Made by a program: the position numbers and the translations under genes. The notes beneath the pieces are model-generated. The model was not told where the DNA came from. It worked only from the letters and a program-made list of their open reading frames with translations, and made no database searches. A stretch of DNA of 64,000 bases from Paracoccaceae bacterium (GTDB lineage: Bacteria; Pseudomonadota; Alphaproteobacteria; Rhodobacterales; Rhodobacteraceae). Below, one piece after another: positions 30,992 to 42,281 of this stretch (position 1 is its first letter; every line of letters starts with the position of its first letter). The DNA lies in NCBI GenBank assembly GCA_014654775.1, contig JACVZW010000087.1, positions 1-64,000 of the forward strand. Reading direction: 5' to 3'.

Positions 30992-32137
30992 TCAGACCTT
31001 CAGCGACAGCACCGTGGCCAGCGCCAGCTCCCCAAAGCCGTTGAAGCGGGTGTTGGTGACAGTGGAATAGGCCCCCATCCCCTGCACGATCACATAGTCG
31101 CCTTCCGCGATATCCGACGGCAGCGGCACTTCGCCGGGCAGACGGTCCACGGAATCGCAGGTCGGGCCGAAGACGATGCGCGGCAGCGCCGCCCCCGTCC
31201 GCAACACGCCTTCCGCCGACAGAACCTCGACCCGGTCGATCACGCCGATCAGCGGCAATTCCGTCAGGCTGCCATAGACACCGTCGTTCAGGAACACATG
31301 CGTGTCATCCCGCAGCGCCTTGACGCGGGCGGCCAGCGTGAAGGCATCGCCGCACAGGCCCCGGCCCGGTTCGCAGATCAGCATCGGGCGCGTCGCACCG
31401 AAGGCCTCGGTCGCCACGCGGTCGATCAGGTCAAAGGTCGCCTCAAGCTGCGGCACCACGCCCGACAGGCGGTGCGACGGGAAACCGCCGCCCACGTTCA
31501 GCCGCGCGATGGTCACGCCCGCATCCCGCGCGATCTGCGCGGCGGTGCGGATATAGGCCTCCCAAGCCGCCGGATCGGTGCATTGCGTGCCCGGATGGAA
31601 GGTGATCGACGGGATGAAGCCCGCCTCCGCCACCCGGCGCAGCAGATCGGTCGCCAGTTCCGCCGTCGCCCCAAACTTCGCCCCGAAGTTATAGGCCGCC
31701 CCTGCAACGGGCAGCTTGAACCGGACCGAGATTTCGCTGTCCCCGGCAGGGACATGGGCAATCAGCTTTTCCAGCTCCGACCGCGAATCGACGGACCAGG
31801 ACTTCACGCCCTTCTCCACCGCATGCGCGATCTCGGCCAGCGACCGGACGGGGTTATTGTAGTGGATGGCCGCATCGGGGGCGAGGCGGCGGATCAGGTC
31901 GATCTCGAAGGGCGAGGCGCAGTCATAGCCGCGCACGCCAGCGGCGGCGAGGTTTTCGACAACCTCTTCGCCCGGGTTGGACTTCACCGCATAGGTCACC
32001 ATACCGGGAAATCCGTCGATGAACCGCCGCGCCGCGGCCTGCAGGGCCGAGGGCGAAAAGAACAGCACCGGATGCTCCGGCTGCTGGTTGCGGAGGAATT
32101 CGGTCGGATTGGTCCAGATCGTTTTGGACAGTCCCAT
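30992..32137 (-). CDS. Ornithine/lysine decarboxylase, PLP fold type III
   Basis: 381 residues from ATG 32137, which has AAAGGA 8 bp upstream; a start at 32161 is in frame but has no ribosome site. It makes putrescine from ornithine (or cadaverine from lysine). The PLP lysine is Lys52 in TYAVKSNPGEE, the glycine loop is in LNVGGGFPSHRL, CEPGRGLCGDA binds the phosphate, and the catalytic Cys327 is in FGPTCDSVD. It is led by a structured 5' region similar to the speF RNA and faces an Lrp-type regulator. Confidence 0.94.
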   Translation of the reverse strand: MGLSKTIWTNPTEFLRNQQPEHPVLFFSPSALQAAARRFIDGFPGMVTYAVKSNPGEEVVENLAAAGVRGYDCASPFEIDLIRRLAPDAAIHYNNPVRSLAEIAHAVEKGVKSWSVDSRSELEKLIAHVPAGDSEISVRFKLPVAGAAYNFGAKFGATAELATDLLRRVAEAGFIPSITFHPGTQCTDPAAWEAYIRTAAQIARDAGVTIARLNVGGGFPSHRLSGVVPQLEATFDLIDRVATEAFGATRPMLICEPGRGLCGDAFTLAARVKALRDDTHVFLNDGVYGSLTELPLIGVIDRVEVLSAEGVLRTGAALPRIVFGPTCDSVDRLPGEVPLPSDIAEGDYVIVQGMGAYSTVTNTRFNGFGELALATVLSLKV

Positions 32138-32155
32138 CGGCGTGATCCTTTCTGC

Positions 32156-32252
32156 CAACAAGACGCAAGCCCTCCCCGTTGCATGTGACGGGACGGCAAG
32201 GCACCTGCGTGGTTTTTTCCAACCAGGCCAGGTGCGTATGAGCCGCCCTTTT
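32156..32252 (-). ncRNA. Candidate speF-type leader RNA of the decarboxylase gene
   Basis: The leader read on the minus strand starts near GGGCGGCTCATACG and contains two clear stems. The first (32202-32234) pairs CACCTG with CAGGTG and, inside, TGGTT with AACCA. The second (32175-32192) pairs CCCGT with ACGGG. These are followed by GGAGGGCTTGCGTC and the ribosome site. Size, gene and sequence look resemble the speF motif known upstream of alphaproteobacterial ornithine decarboxylases. The match is from memory, not from a covariance search. Confidence 0.6.
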
Positions 32253-32319
32253 CCTGCAACTGAGGATGCCGCATATGGTGTACAAACTCACCGAACAAAA
32301 CTGTATAAATGCAGCGAAA

Positions 32320-32335
32320 CGTCGTTATAATGACG
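32320..32335. promoter_or_regulatory. Near-palindrome in the divergent Lrp/decarboxylase promoter region
   Basis: CGTCGTTATAATGACG is a 16-bp inverted repeat with one mismatched pair, centred on TTATAA. It includes a consensus -10 TATAAT at 32326-32331 for the Lrp-type gene, 24 bp before its start. Lrp-family proteins bind such dyads, so it may be the autoregulatory operator. Confidence 0.5.
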
Positions 32336-32354
32336 AAAAGATCGGGCAGATTGC

Positions 32355-32786
32355 ATGGACGAACTTGATCGCAACATCATCGGGCTTTTGGGGGCGGATG
32401 CCCGTATGTCGGTGGCGACGCTGTCGCGGCGACTAAAGGTTGCGCGGTCCACCATTCAGGCGCGGCTGGAACGGCTGGAAACCACCGGGGTGATCGCCGG
32501 ATACACCCTGAAACTGGGCGAAGGGGCGCGGCAGGGGCGTTTGCGGGCCTCGGTCCTCTTGACCATCGAACCCCGTGCGCAGGCCGGAATCCTCCAGCGT
32601 TTGAAGTCGATCGCCGAGGTGGAACGGGTCTTCACCACTTCGGGCCGCTTCGATCTTCTGTTGCAGATCGCCTGTCCGAACACGCAGGTCCTTGATCAGG
32701 TTCTGGACCAGATCGGCACGATCACCGGGGTGAAATCCTCCGAAAGCCTGATCCATCTTTCCACCCGTCTGGACCGGGCCGTCTAG
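32355..32786 (+). CDS. Lrp/AsnC-family transcriptional regulator
   Basis: 143 residues. The N-terminal helix-turn-helix (MDELDRNIIGLLGADARMSVATLSRRLKVARSTIQARLERL in pieces) and the C-terminal RAM domain (VLLTIEPRAQAGILQRL ... TSGRFDLLLQIACPNTQVLDQVLDQI) match the family. It starts 218 bp from the ornithine decarboxylase gene on the other strand and may control it in response to an amino acid. The effector is unknown. Confidence 0.93.
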   Translation: MDELDRNIIGLLGADARMSVATLSRRLKVARSTIQARLERLETTGVIAGYTLKLGEGARQGRLRASVLLTIEPRAQAGILQRLKSIAEVERVFTTSGRFDLLLQIACPNTQVLDQVLDQIGTITGVKSSESLIHLSTRLDRAV

Positions 32787-32794
32787 CCGCATCG

Positions 32795-32849
32795 ACTGTG
32801 CCGGATGTTGTGCCGCCTTTTGTGCCGCAAACTGTGGGCACGCAGCGGG
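32795..32849 (-). repeat. Reversed copy of the GTGCCCACAGTTTGCGGCACA repeat
   Basis: Read on the minus strand it contains CGCTGCGTGCCCACAG, TTTGCGGCACA, then AAAGGCGGCACA and a further GGCACAG unit. It sits between the convergent Lrp-type and TetR-type stops, as do the other copies between convergent genes. GTTAACC is replaced here by GGGTTAAG at 32865-32873, overlapping the end of the TetR gene. Confidence 0.75.
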
Positions 32850-32867
32850 CGTCGGGCTGAGACTCTC

Positions 32868-33515
32868 TTAACCCGTCGCAGATGCGCCCCGCGGGGGCAG
32901 CGCACGGCGCAGGATATCGGCGATCATCGCCTCGCGCGTCTCTCCCGGCAGGGTCAGCATCGATTCGAGCCGCCCCGCCGCCAGCAGATCGGCCAGCCCA
33001 TGCGCCATGGCCCAAACCGCCCCTTCATCCGCCGTGCTGTCGCCCCCCGCCGCCGCGACCTGATCGACCAGATGCTGAAAGGCCGCCCGCGCCGCCTGCC
33101 CGAGATCGGCATCGGTGAAATCCGGCCGCTCCGACTGCCACAAGAGCCGGAACAGCGCGGGCCGCGTCATGGCGAAATCGACATAGCCAAGACCCGCCGC
33201 CACCAACTGCTCCCCCGGATCGGGCGGGGCCACCGCCTCGCGCGCCGCCTGCGCGGCAAGGAACTGGCGGAACCCTTCCGCCGCCAGCGCCGTCAGGAGG
33301 CCTTGCGCATCGCCAAAGTGATGGGCGGGCGCGGCGTGGCTGACCCCGGCCCGCTTGGCCACCTGCCGCAGGGAAAACCCCTCCACCCCCCGGTCGGCCA
33401 ATTCATCCTCTGCCGCCGCCAAAAGGGCCGCACGCAGATCGCCGTGGTGATAGGGCCGCGCCGCGCCGGGATCGGCGGGCGGGGCATCACGCAGCTTGGG
33501 CGGACTGTCGGTCAT
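32868..33515 (-). CDS. TetR-family transcriptional regulator
   Basis: 215 residues from ATG 33515; longer in-frame starts exist at 33536 and 33581 but would cover the operator region. The helix-turn-helix is at about 20-65 (HHGDLRAALLAAAEDELADRG ... LRQVAKRAGVSHAAPAHHFGD), followed by a WHG-type ligand-binding domain (ALFRLLW, DAMAHGLADLL-like). It is divergent from the DUF4281 gene and two dyads in the gap are its likely operators. Confidence 0.9.
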   Translation of the reverse strand: MTDSPPKLRDAPPADPGAARPYHHGDLRAALLAAAEDELADRGVEGFSLRQVAKRAGVSHAAPAHHFGDAQGLLTALAAEGFRQFLAAQAAREAVAPPDPGEQLVAAGLGYVDFAMTRPALFRLLWQSERPDFTDADLGQAARAAFQHLVDQVAAAGGDSTADEGAVWAMAHGLADLLAAGRLESMLTLPGETREAMIADILRRALPPRGASATG

Positions 33516-33534
33516 GGCCCTGACATATCCCCCC

Positions 33535-33596
33535 ATCTTGTCACTGGCAAGATTTTCCTTGACAGGCCGCCGCGCAACCATATCCTGACAGTGTCA
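33535..33596. promoter_or_regulatory. Two dyad symmetries and a promoter between TetR and the DUF4281 gene
   Basis: ATCTTG-TCACTGG-CAAGAT spans 33535-33553 and the perfect dyad TGACAGTGTCA spans 33586-33596. Between them TTGACA (33559-33564) and TATCCT (33581-33586) with 16 bp spacing look like the promoter of the plus-strand gene. The dyads share TGTCA/TTG elements and are good candidates for TetR binding. Confidence 0.6.
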
Positions 33597-33612
33597 AGAT
33601 TAGGAGTTTACG

Positions 33613-34058
33613 ATGTCCACCGATCCCCATGTCCTGTTCCAGTATTCCGGGCCGCTCGTCCTTCTGGGCTGGCTGGCGCTGGCCCTTTCCCCCCTTGCCC
33701 CGCGTCTGGCACAGATCGTGGCGGGCTGGCCATCCCGGCGGTCTTGTCGGTCGCCTATACCGCGCTGATCCTTGTCCATTGGGCCGATGCGCCGGGGGGC
33801 TTTTCCTCCCTCGCCGATGTGATGGCGCTGTTCACCGATCCGCCCGTCGCGCTGGCGGGCTGGGTGCATTACCTCGCCTTCGACCTGCTGATCGGCGCGT
33901 GGATCACCCGCACCGCGCAGCGCGAAGGCATCCCCCATTTGCTGATCCTGCCCTGCCTTGTCCCGACCTTCCTCTTCGGTCCGGCGGGATTCCTTGCCTT
34001 CCTCATCCTCCGCGCCGGGTTCACCGCCCGCGCCCGCTTGACAGGACGCCCCGCATGA
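33613..34058 (+). pseudogene. DUF4281 (ABA4-like) membrane protein, interrupted by a frameshift
   Basis: The frame from ATG 33613 encodes MSTDPHVLFQYSGPLVLLG and a first membrane segment, but stops at 33766-33768 after 51 codons. From 33726 the next frame continues the protein smoothly (LAIPAVLSVAYTALILVHW ... LAGWVHYLAFDLLIGAWI) to 34058. Inserting one base between 33724 and 33726, within GGGCTGG, restores the full length of about 148 residues. The family is known from plant ABA4 and bacterial homologs linked to carotenoid chemistry. It is either a recent pseudogene or a sequencing error. The final codon overlaps the next gene's ATG. Confidence 0.85.
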
Positions 34059-34879
34059 CCGCCGCCCTCGCCTCCCCTGCCCGCCAAGGGCCGGACCTGC
34101 GCCGCCTCTGGACCGATGCGCCCGCATTGGCCACGCTGTCACTGATCCTGATCCTCGGGCTGATCCCGCTTTATGCCGCCATGTCACTCGACCTGCGGGA
34201 GTTTCAGGGCGAAAGCCCGTGGCTGAAGCCGGTGAAATTCCACTACGCCTTGGCGATCTATGCCGTCAGCCTTGCCGTCTTCGCCCGCTACATGCCCGCC
34301 GCCACCCGCCAAGGCCGGGCATGGCGCTGGTTCATCGGGGCGGTGGTCTTTGCCATCATCGCGGAATGCGTCTGGCTCTGGGGGGCGGCCAGCGTCAACA
34401 CCGCCTCGCATTTCAACACCGATCACCCGGTCTTTTCAGCCATCTACACCCTGATGGGCGCTTTCGCCGTGCTGCTGACCTCGGCCAGCCTTGTGATGGG
34501 AATATCCATCTGGCGCAACCGGGCAACCGGGCTGCACCCGGCGGTGCAACTGTCCATCGCGCTCGGCCTCATTCTGACCTTTGCGCTGACCGTGCCGGCG
34601 GCGGGATATCTCTCCGCTGCCGACGGGCATTTCGTGGGCACGCCCGTCACCGGGGCCGCCCTGCCCATCCTTGGCTGGTCGCGCGAGGTGGGCGATCTGC
34701 GCGTGGCGCATTTCCTGTCCACCCACGCGCTGCACGGGCTCCCCCTCTGGGGCCTGATCGCCGCCCGCATGGGCGATGCGCGGGGGTCCGTAACGCTGGT
34801 CTGGGGGGGCGCGGCCCTCTACGTGATCCTCGTCGCCGCGACCTTTATTCAGGCGCTGAACGGCCTGCCCCTGTTCTGA
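34055..34879 (+). CDS. Multi-pass membrane protein of unknown function
   Basis: 274 residues, with about seven hydrophobic segments (ALATLSLILILGLIPLYAAM, YALAIYAVSLAVFARY, and others). An extended loop contains HFNTDHPVFSAIYTLMGA. No motif points to a reaction. The start ATG overlaps the DUF4281 stop (ATGA), so the two probably form an operon under TetR control. Confidence 0.8.
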   Translation: MTAALASPARQGPDLRRLWTDAPALATLSLILILGLIPLYAAMSLDLREFQGESPWLKPVKFHYALAIYAVSLAVFARYMPAATRQGRAWRWFIGAVVFAIIAECVWLWGAASVNTASHFNTDHPVFSAIYTLMGAFAVLLTSASLVMGISIWRNRATGLHPAVQLSIALGLILTFALTVPAAGYLSAADGHFVGTPVTGAALPILGWSREVGDLRVAHFLSTHALHGLPLWGLIAARMGDARGSVTLVWGGAALYVILVAATFIQALNGLPLF

Positions 34880-34969
34880 CCAAAGCGACAGGGGGGCGGG
34901 CCGCCATCTGCCGCTTTCCCTCGCCGCCCTCGCGCGCTAGAACCCCGGCGACAGTCAGGGATGCATGCG

Positions 34970-38053
<3,084 letters not shown>

Positions 38054-38125
38054 CATCTTCTGTCGAAAAATATCCCGAGGGGGTGAGCCGCCCAAGGGGC
38101 GGCGAGGGGGGCGAGCAGCCCCCCT
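38054..38125 (-). repeat. Composite G-rich hairpin plus GATATTTT repeat, reversed
   Basis: Read on the minus strand: GGGGGGCTGCTCGCCCCCC hairpin, GCCGCCCCTTGGGCGGC mini-hairpin, then CCCCCTCGGGATATTTTTCG and ACAGAAGATG. This is the same three-part layout as 16480-16549. It starts right after the valS stop. Its hairpins may end valS transcription. Confidence 0.75.
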
Positions 38126-38173
38126 TTCCTTTGGCCGTCCCCCGCGCCACACTCGGACGAAAGGAGCCGCGCG

Positions 38174-38506
38174 ATGTCATGGCTGTCCCGTCTCGCCGAA
38201 CGCCAGATGCAGAAGGCCCGCCTGACGGGCGATCTGCAGGGTCTTGCGGGGGAAGGCAAACCCCTGCCCGACCGCCCCGGCGACGCCTTCATCAGCCCCG
38301 GCGAGGCGATCGGCTTTCGCATCATGGCCGAAGCGGGCGTCCTGCCCGAAGAGATCGTGCTGAAGAAGGCAGCCGCCCGCCTGCGCGAGAGCCTCGCGCT
38401 TGAGGTCGACGCCGTCCGCCGCAAGGCGATCCAGACCGAACTGGCACAGGTGGAGATGCGGCAGGCGATGGCCGAAGAGGCCCGCCGCCGCTTCTTGCGC
38501 GACTGA
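38174..38506 (+). CDS. DUF1992 family protein
   Basis: 110 residues, soluble. The DUF1992 signature includes LSRLAERQMQKARLTGDLQGLAGEGKPLPD and a helical C-terminus. Homologs are described as DnaJ-homolog subfamily C member 28 conserved domain proteins, but their role in bacteria is unclear. It is flanked by a hairpin repeat and a palindrome array. Confidence 0.88.
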   Translation: MSWLSRLAERQMQKARLTGDLQGLAGEGKPLPDRPGDAFISPGEAIGFRIMAEAGVLPEEIVLKKAAARLRESLALEVDAVRRKAIQTELAQVEMRQAMAEEARRRFLRD

Positions 38507-38522
38507 TGCAGCCCGAGCGAAA

Positions 38523-38633
38523 GCCCAAGAATTTTCCCGGAAAATTCTTGGGCGATCCGGCCCGAAGAATTTTCGTACGAAAATTCTTCGGCAAAGCGGG
38601 GGCAAGAATTTTCGGATGAAAATTCCTGCCCCC
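38523..38633. repeat. Three tandem palindromes with GAATTTTC / GAAAATTC arms
   Basis: Three palindromes follow each other in 111 bp: 38523-38553 (31 bp, perfect around one central base), 38562-38591 (30 bp, perfect), and 38598-38633 (36 bp, one mismatch). All share the arms AAGAATTTTC and GAAAATTCTT, while the outer 3-5 bases and central bases differ between units and keep base pairing. The array fills the space between DUF1992 and the next aminotransferase gene. Confidence 0.92.
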
Positions 38634-38669
38634 CTTGCACTCGCCCGCGCCCCTTGCTTCCCTGCCCCC

Positions 38670-39776
38670 ATGATCGGACCCCGTCTCACCCCCCTCGCCG
38701 ACAGTCTACCTGCCACCGTGCCCTTCGTCGGCCCCGAAACGCAGGAACGCCAGTTGGGCCGCCCTTTCCGCGCCCGGCTCGGCGCGAATGAAAGCCGCTT
38801 CGGTCCCTCGCCCCGGGCCGTGGCCGCCATGGCCGCCGCCGCGCAAGAGGCCTGGATGTATGGCGACCCCGAAATGGCCGACCTCCGCGCGGCCCTTGCG
38901 GCCCATCACGGCGTGACGCCCGCCCATGTCATCGTGGGCGAGGGCATCGACGGGCTTTTGGGCACCCTTGTCCGCCTTGTCGCCGGGCCCGGCGATGCGG
39001 TTGTGACCTCGCTGGGGGCCTATCCGACCTTCGCCTTCCATGTCGCGGGCTTTGGCGCCGATCTGCACCGCGTCCCCTATCAGGATGACCGCGAAGACCC
39101 CGAGGCCCTGCTCGCCAAGGCCCGCGCCACCGGGGCCAGACTGCTTTACCTCGCCAATCCTGACAATCCGATGGGCAGCTGGCACGACGGCGCCGTGATC
39201 GAGGCGATGATCGACGCCCTGCCGCGGGGCGCGCTTTTGGTGCTGGATGAGGCCTATGTCGACCTCGCCCCCGCGACGGCCATCCCGCGCATCGCGGCGG
39301 ATGATCCGCGTGTGATCCGCATGCGCACCTTTTCCAAGGGATATGGCCTTGCGGGCCTGCGCGTTGGCTATGCGCTGGCCGCGCCCGATCTGATCCGCGC
39401 CTTCGACAAGGTGCGCAACCATTTCGGCATGGGCCGGATCGCGCAGTCCGGGGCCATGGCGGCGCTGGCCGATCAAGGTCACCTGCGCGGGGTTCAGGCG
39501 CAGGTCGCCGCCGCGCGCGACCGCATCACCGCCATCGCTGCCACGAACGGTCTGGCCGCCCTGCCCTCGGCCACCAATTTCGTCACGGTCGATTGCGGAA
39601 GCGACGGCGATTTCGCCCGCGCCGTGCTGCGGGCCTGCATCGACCGGGGTCTCTTCATCCGCATGCCGGGGGTCGCCCCCCTTGACCGCTGCATCCGCAT
39701 CAGCGCCGGGCTTCCCGCCGATCTCGACGTGCTCGAAGAAGTGCTGCCGCAGGCCCTTGCCGCCGCCCGCGGCTGA
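38670..39776 (+). CDS. HisC-like class II aminotransferase
   Basis: 368 residues from ATG 38670. It resembles histidinol-phosphate aminotransferase: LGANESRFGPSPRAVAAM, LANPDNPMGSW, LDEAYVDLAP, and the PLP Lys in TFSKGYGLAGLRVGYA. Other aromatic or related aminotransferases share these features, so histidine synthesis is only one option. The upstream palindromes end 36 bp before the start. The longer frame beginning at 38400 translates the palindromes and is rejected as the start. Confidence 0.85.
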   Translation: MIGPRLTPLADSLPATVPFVGPETQERQLGRPFRARLGANESRFGPSPRAVAAMAAAAQEAWMYGDPEMADLRAALAAHHGVTPAHVIVGEGIDGLLGTLVRLVAGPGDAVVTSLGAYPTFAFHVAGFGADLHRVPYQDDREDPEALLAKARATGARLLYLANPDNPMGSWHDGAVIEAMIDALPRGALLVLDEAYVDLAPATAIPRIAADDPRVIRMRTFSKGYGLAGLRVGYALAAPDLIRAFDKVRNHFGMGRIAQSGAMAALADQGHLRGVQAQVAAARDRITAIAATNGLAALPSATNFVTVDCGSDGDFARAVLRACIDRGLFIRMPGVAPLDRCIRISAGLPADLDVLEEVLPQALAAARG

Positions 39777-39779
39777 GCC

Positions 39780-40151
39780 TTACTCCGCCCGGCCGAGCGA
39801 GGGCGCAGGCCCCGGCGCAGGCTCCACTGCGGGGCCAAGCCGCGGCGTTGGCGCCTCGGCCACGATGGGGGCTGCCACGGGCCGAAGGCCCGGCTCCGCC
39901 GCCCCGACGACCACGCCCGCCAGCGTGCGGCGGAAGATCAGCATGGTCTGCTCCACCACCCGGGTCTTCATGAACCCCGCCCGCTCTTCCGTGGGCAGCG
40001 TTTCCGACCGCACATATTCCCACCCGTCACGGCCCAGTTCGTTCATCAGATTGGACAGGGTCAGCGCGAAGCGGTCCTCGGTCGACTTCGCCTCGCGCGA
40101 CTTGGTGCCGCGGCGGGGGGCGGGGATGACCTTGTATTCATGGCGCGGCAT
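39780..40151 (-). CDS. DUF4177 family protein
   Basis: 123 residues. The N-terminal half (HEYKVIPAPRRGTKSREAK ... ELGRDGWEYVRSETLP) is DUF4177. The C-terminal half is rich in Pro and Ala (AAPIVAEAPTPRLGPAVEP), likely disordered. The function is unknown. It converges on the aminotransferase with 3 bp between stops, so a shared terminator must lie inside one of the genes. Confidence 0.82.
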   Translation of the reverse strand: MPRHEYKVIPAPRRGTKSREAKSTEDRFALTLSNLMNELGRDGWEYVRSETLPTEERAGFMKTRVVEQTMLIFRRTLAGVVVGAAEPGLRPVAAPIVAEAPTPRLGPAVEPAPGPAPSLGRAE

Positions 40152-40252
40152 CGGGGACTCCGGTCGGTTTTCGCAAGGAAACTATCGGCGGCGGGCGGGT
40201 CTTTGAAGGGGGGGCGACGCGGCAGCGGGCTTTCCCGCCGACCGCCGCCCTG

Positions 40253-41764
40253 TCACAGGCCCAACTTCGAGGCCACCATCTGGTTCACCACCGCCGGATT
40301 GGCCTTGCCGCCAGTCGCCTTCAGCACCTGCCCGGTGAACCATCCGGCCAGCTTGGCGTTCACCTTCGCCTTCTCCACCTGTTCCGGGTTGGCGGCGATC
40401 AGGGCATCCAGCGCGCGCTCGATCTCGCCCGTATCGGTGACCTGCTTCATGCCGTGCTTGGCCGCCACTTCGGCCGGATCGCCGCCCTCGTTCCACAGGA
40501 TCTCGAACAGGTCCTTGGCCATCTTGGTGGTGATCTCGCCCGATGCGATCAGGTCCAGCACGCCACCGATCTGGGCAGAGGACAGCGGGCTGTCTGCCAC
40601 GCCCTTGCCATCCTTGTTCAGCCGACCGAACAGCTCGTTGATGATCCAGTTCGCCGCTTGCTTGCCGTCGCGCCCCTTGGCCACCGCCTCGAAGAAGGCC
40701 GCGTTGTCGAGTTCCGCCGTCAGGACATTGGCGTCGTAATCGGTCAGCCCGAAATCGGCCATGAAGCGGGCCTTCTTGGCATCAGGCAATTCCGGCATCC
40801 GCGCCGCGATGTCATCGACCCAAGCCTGTTCGATCTCCAAGGGCAGCAGGTCCGGGCAAGGGAAATAGCGGTAGTCATGCGCCTCTTCCTTCGAACGCAT
40901 CGACCGCGTCTCGCCCTTGTCGGGATCATAGAGGCGGGTTTCCTGATCGACCTTGCCGCCATCTTCCAGGATGGCGATCTGACGCCGCGCCTCGTATTCG
41001 ATCGCCGCTTGGATAAAGCGGAGCGAGTTCATGTTCTTGATCTCGCAGCGCGTGCCGAGATGGCTGAAATCCTGTGTCGCCTGATACTTCTCATAGGCGC
41101 CCGGACGGCAGACCGACACGTTGACGTCAGCCCGCAGATTGCCGTTCTGCATATTGCCGTCGCAGGTTCCCAAGTAGCGCAGGATCTGGCGCAGCTTGGC
41201 CACATAGGCCGCCGCCTCTTCCGGGCCGCGGATGTCGGGGCGGCTGACGATTTCCATCAGCGCCACACCGGTCCGGTTGAAATCCACAAAGGACATGGTC
41301 GGGTCCATGTCATGGATCGACTTGCCCGCATCCTGTTCCAGATGGATGCGTTCGATCCGCACATGCCGCGCCACGCCGGGGGCCATCTCGACGAACACCT
41401 CGCCCTCACCCACAATGGGGTGGTAAAGCTGGCTGATCTGATAGCCCTGCGGCAGATCAGGGTAGAAATAGTTCTTCCGGTCAAAGGCCGACCGCAGATT
41501 GATCTGCGCCTTCAGGCCAAGGCCGGACCGCACCGCCTGTTCCACGCAGAATTCGTTGATGACGGGCAGCATCCCGGGCATCGCCGCATCGACGAAGGCC
41601 ACGTTGGAATTCGGCTCTGCCCCCACTTGGGTCGAGGCACCCGAGAACAGCTTTGCGTTCGAGGCGACTTGCGCATGGATTTCCATGCCGATCACAAGTT
41701 CCCAATCGCCGGTCGCGCCCGCGATGACCTTGGGTTTCGGGGACTCGGTGCGGATGTCGAGCAT
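40253..41764 (-). CDS. gatB: Asp-tRNA(Asn)/Glu-tRNA(Gln) amidotransferase subunit B
   Basis: 503 residues from ATG 41764. GatB carries the kinase and tRNA-binding parts of GatCAB, which makes Gln-tRNA(Gln) and Asn-tRNA(Asn) by transamidation. [56 protein letters not shown] and the helical YqeY-like tail are all clear. A longer open frame begins at 41992 but its added part has no GatB features. gatA and gatC are not in the window. Confidence 0.95.
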   Translation of the reverse strand: MLDIRTESPKPKVIAGATGDWELVIGMEIHAQVASNAKLFSGASTQVGAEPNSNVAFVDAAMPGMLPVINEFCVEQAVRSGLGLKAQINLRSAFDRKNYFYPDLPQGYQISQLYHPIVGEGEVFVEMAPGVARHVRIERIHLEQDAGKSIHDMDPTMSFVDFNRTGVALMEIVSRPDIRGPEEAAAYVAKLRQILRYLGTCDGNMQNGNLRADVNVSVCRPGAYEKYQATQDFSHLGTRCEIKNMNSLRFIQAAIEYEARRQIAILEDGGKVDQETRLYDPDKGETRSMRSKEEAHDYRYFPCPDLLPLEIEQAWVDDIAARMPELPDAKKARFMADFGLTDYDANVLTAELDNAAFFEAVAKGRDGKQAANWIINELFGRLNKDGKGVADSPLSSAQIGGVLDLIASGEITTKMAKDLFEILWNEGGDPAEVAAKHGMKQVTDTGEIERALDALIAANPEQVEKAKVNAKLAGWFTGQVLKATGGKANPAVVNQMVASKLGL

Positions 41765-41829
41765 GGGCTGCTGTCCTGTTGCAGGTTCGCAGGCATCTCT
41801 AGGGCGTCCCGGCCCGGGCTTCAAGTCGC

Positions 41830-42030
41830 CTATGCGCCGGTCCTGTTGCGCAGCTGTGGCCGCTTCGCGCCCGTCTCGGCCGGAACGACCGACAGCGATG
41901 CCGGCTTTGCACTGCGCTGGGGCAGCACGGACAGGATCAGGATGAAGGGGAGAAGAACGACAAAGAGCAGCCGGTTGAACAACCGACCGCACAAGTCGGC
42001 CGTCACCGACTGGGCAAGGATACGCGACAT
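41830..42030 (-). CDS. Small single-pass membrane protein
   Basis: 66 residues. A hydrophobic segment ([18 protein letters not shown]) at about 21-38 is flanked by basic residues. The rest has no motif. The start is ATG 42030 without a strong ribosome site. It precedes gatB on the same strand. The coding nature is suggested by the hydrophobic pattern only. Confidence 0.45.
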   Translation of the reverse strand: MSRILAQSVTADLCGRLFNRLLFVVLLPFILILSVLPQRSAKPASLSVVPAETGAKRPQLRNRTGA

Positions 42031-42281
42031 GGCAGTGTCACACCATTTAAGAGGATTCCGTCACAGCAGCGATCAGGAACCGTTACAACTGAAGGCAGAA
42101 TTGCAGTAGAATTGTGGCAAAAGCAGGGCAGCGCCGCGCCCTGCCGCCCCGTTTTGGCCCGAAAAGGCGGTTTTCTGCCTATGATCTGTGGAAACAATTC
42201 CTTTCCGTGGACAGCCGCGGCCCCGATTGATCAAAGGCGAGGGTCGCGCATGGGGGCGCGTCGCTGCCGTTTCGGAACCTG

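Noticed and set aside
38400-38669. Extension of the aminotransferase through the palindromes
   Set aside because: It would translate three palindromes and overlap DUF1992; the family start is at 38670.
41765-41992. Extension of gatB upstream of 41764
   Set aside because: No GatB features and it would overlap the small membrane gene.
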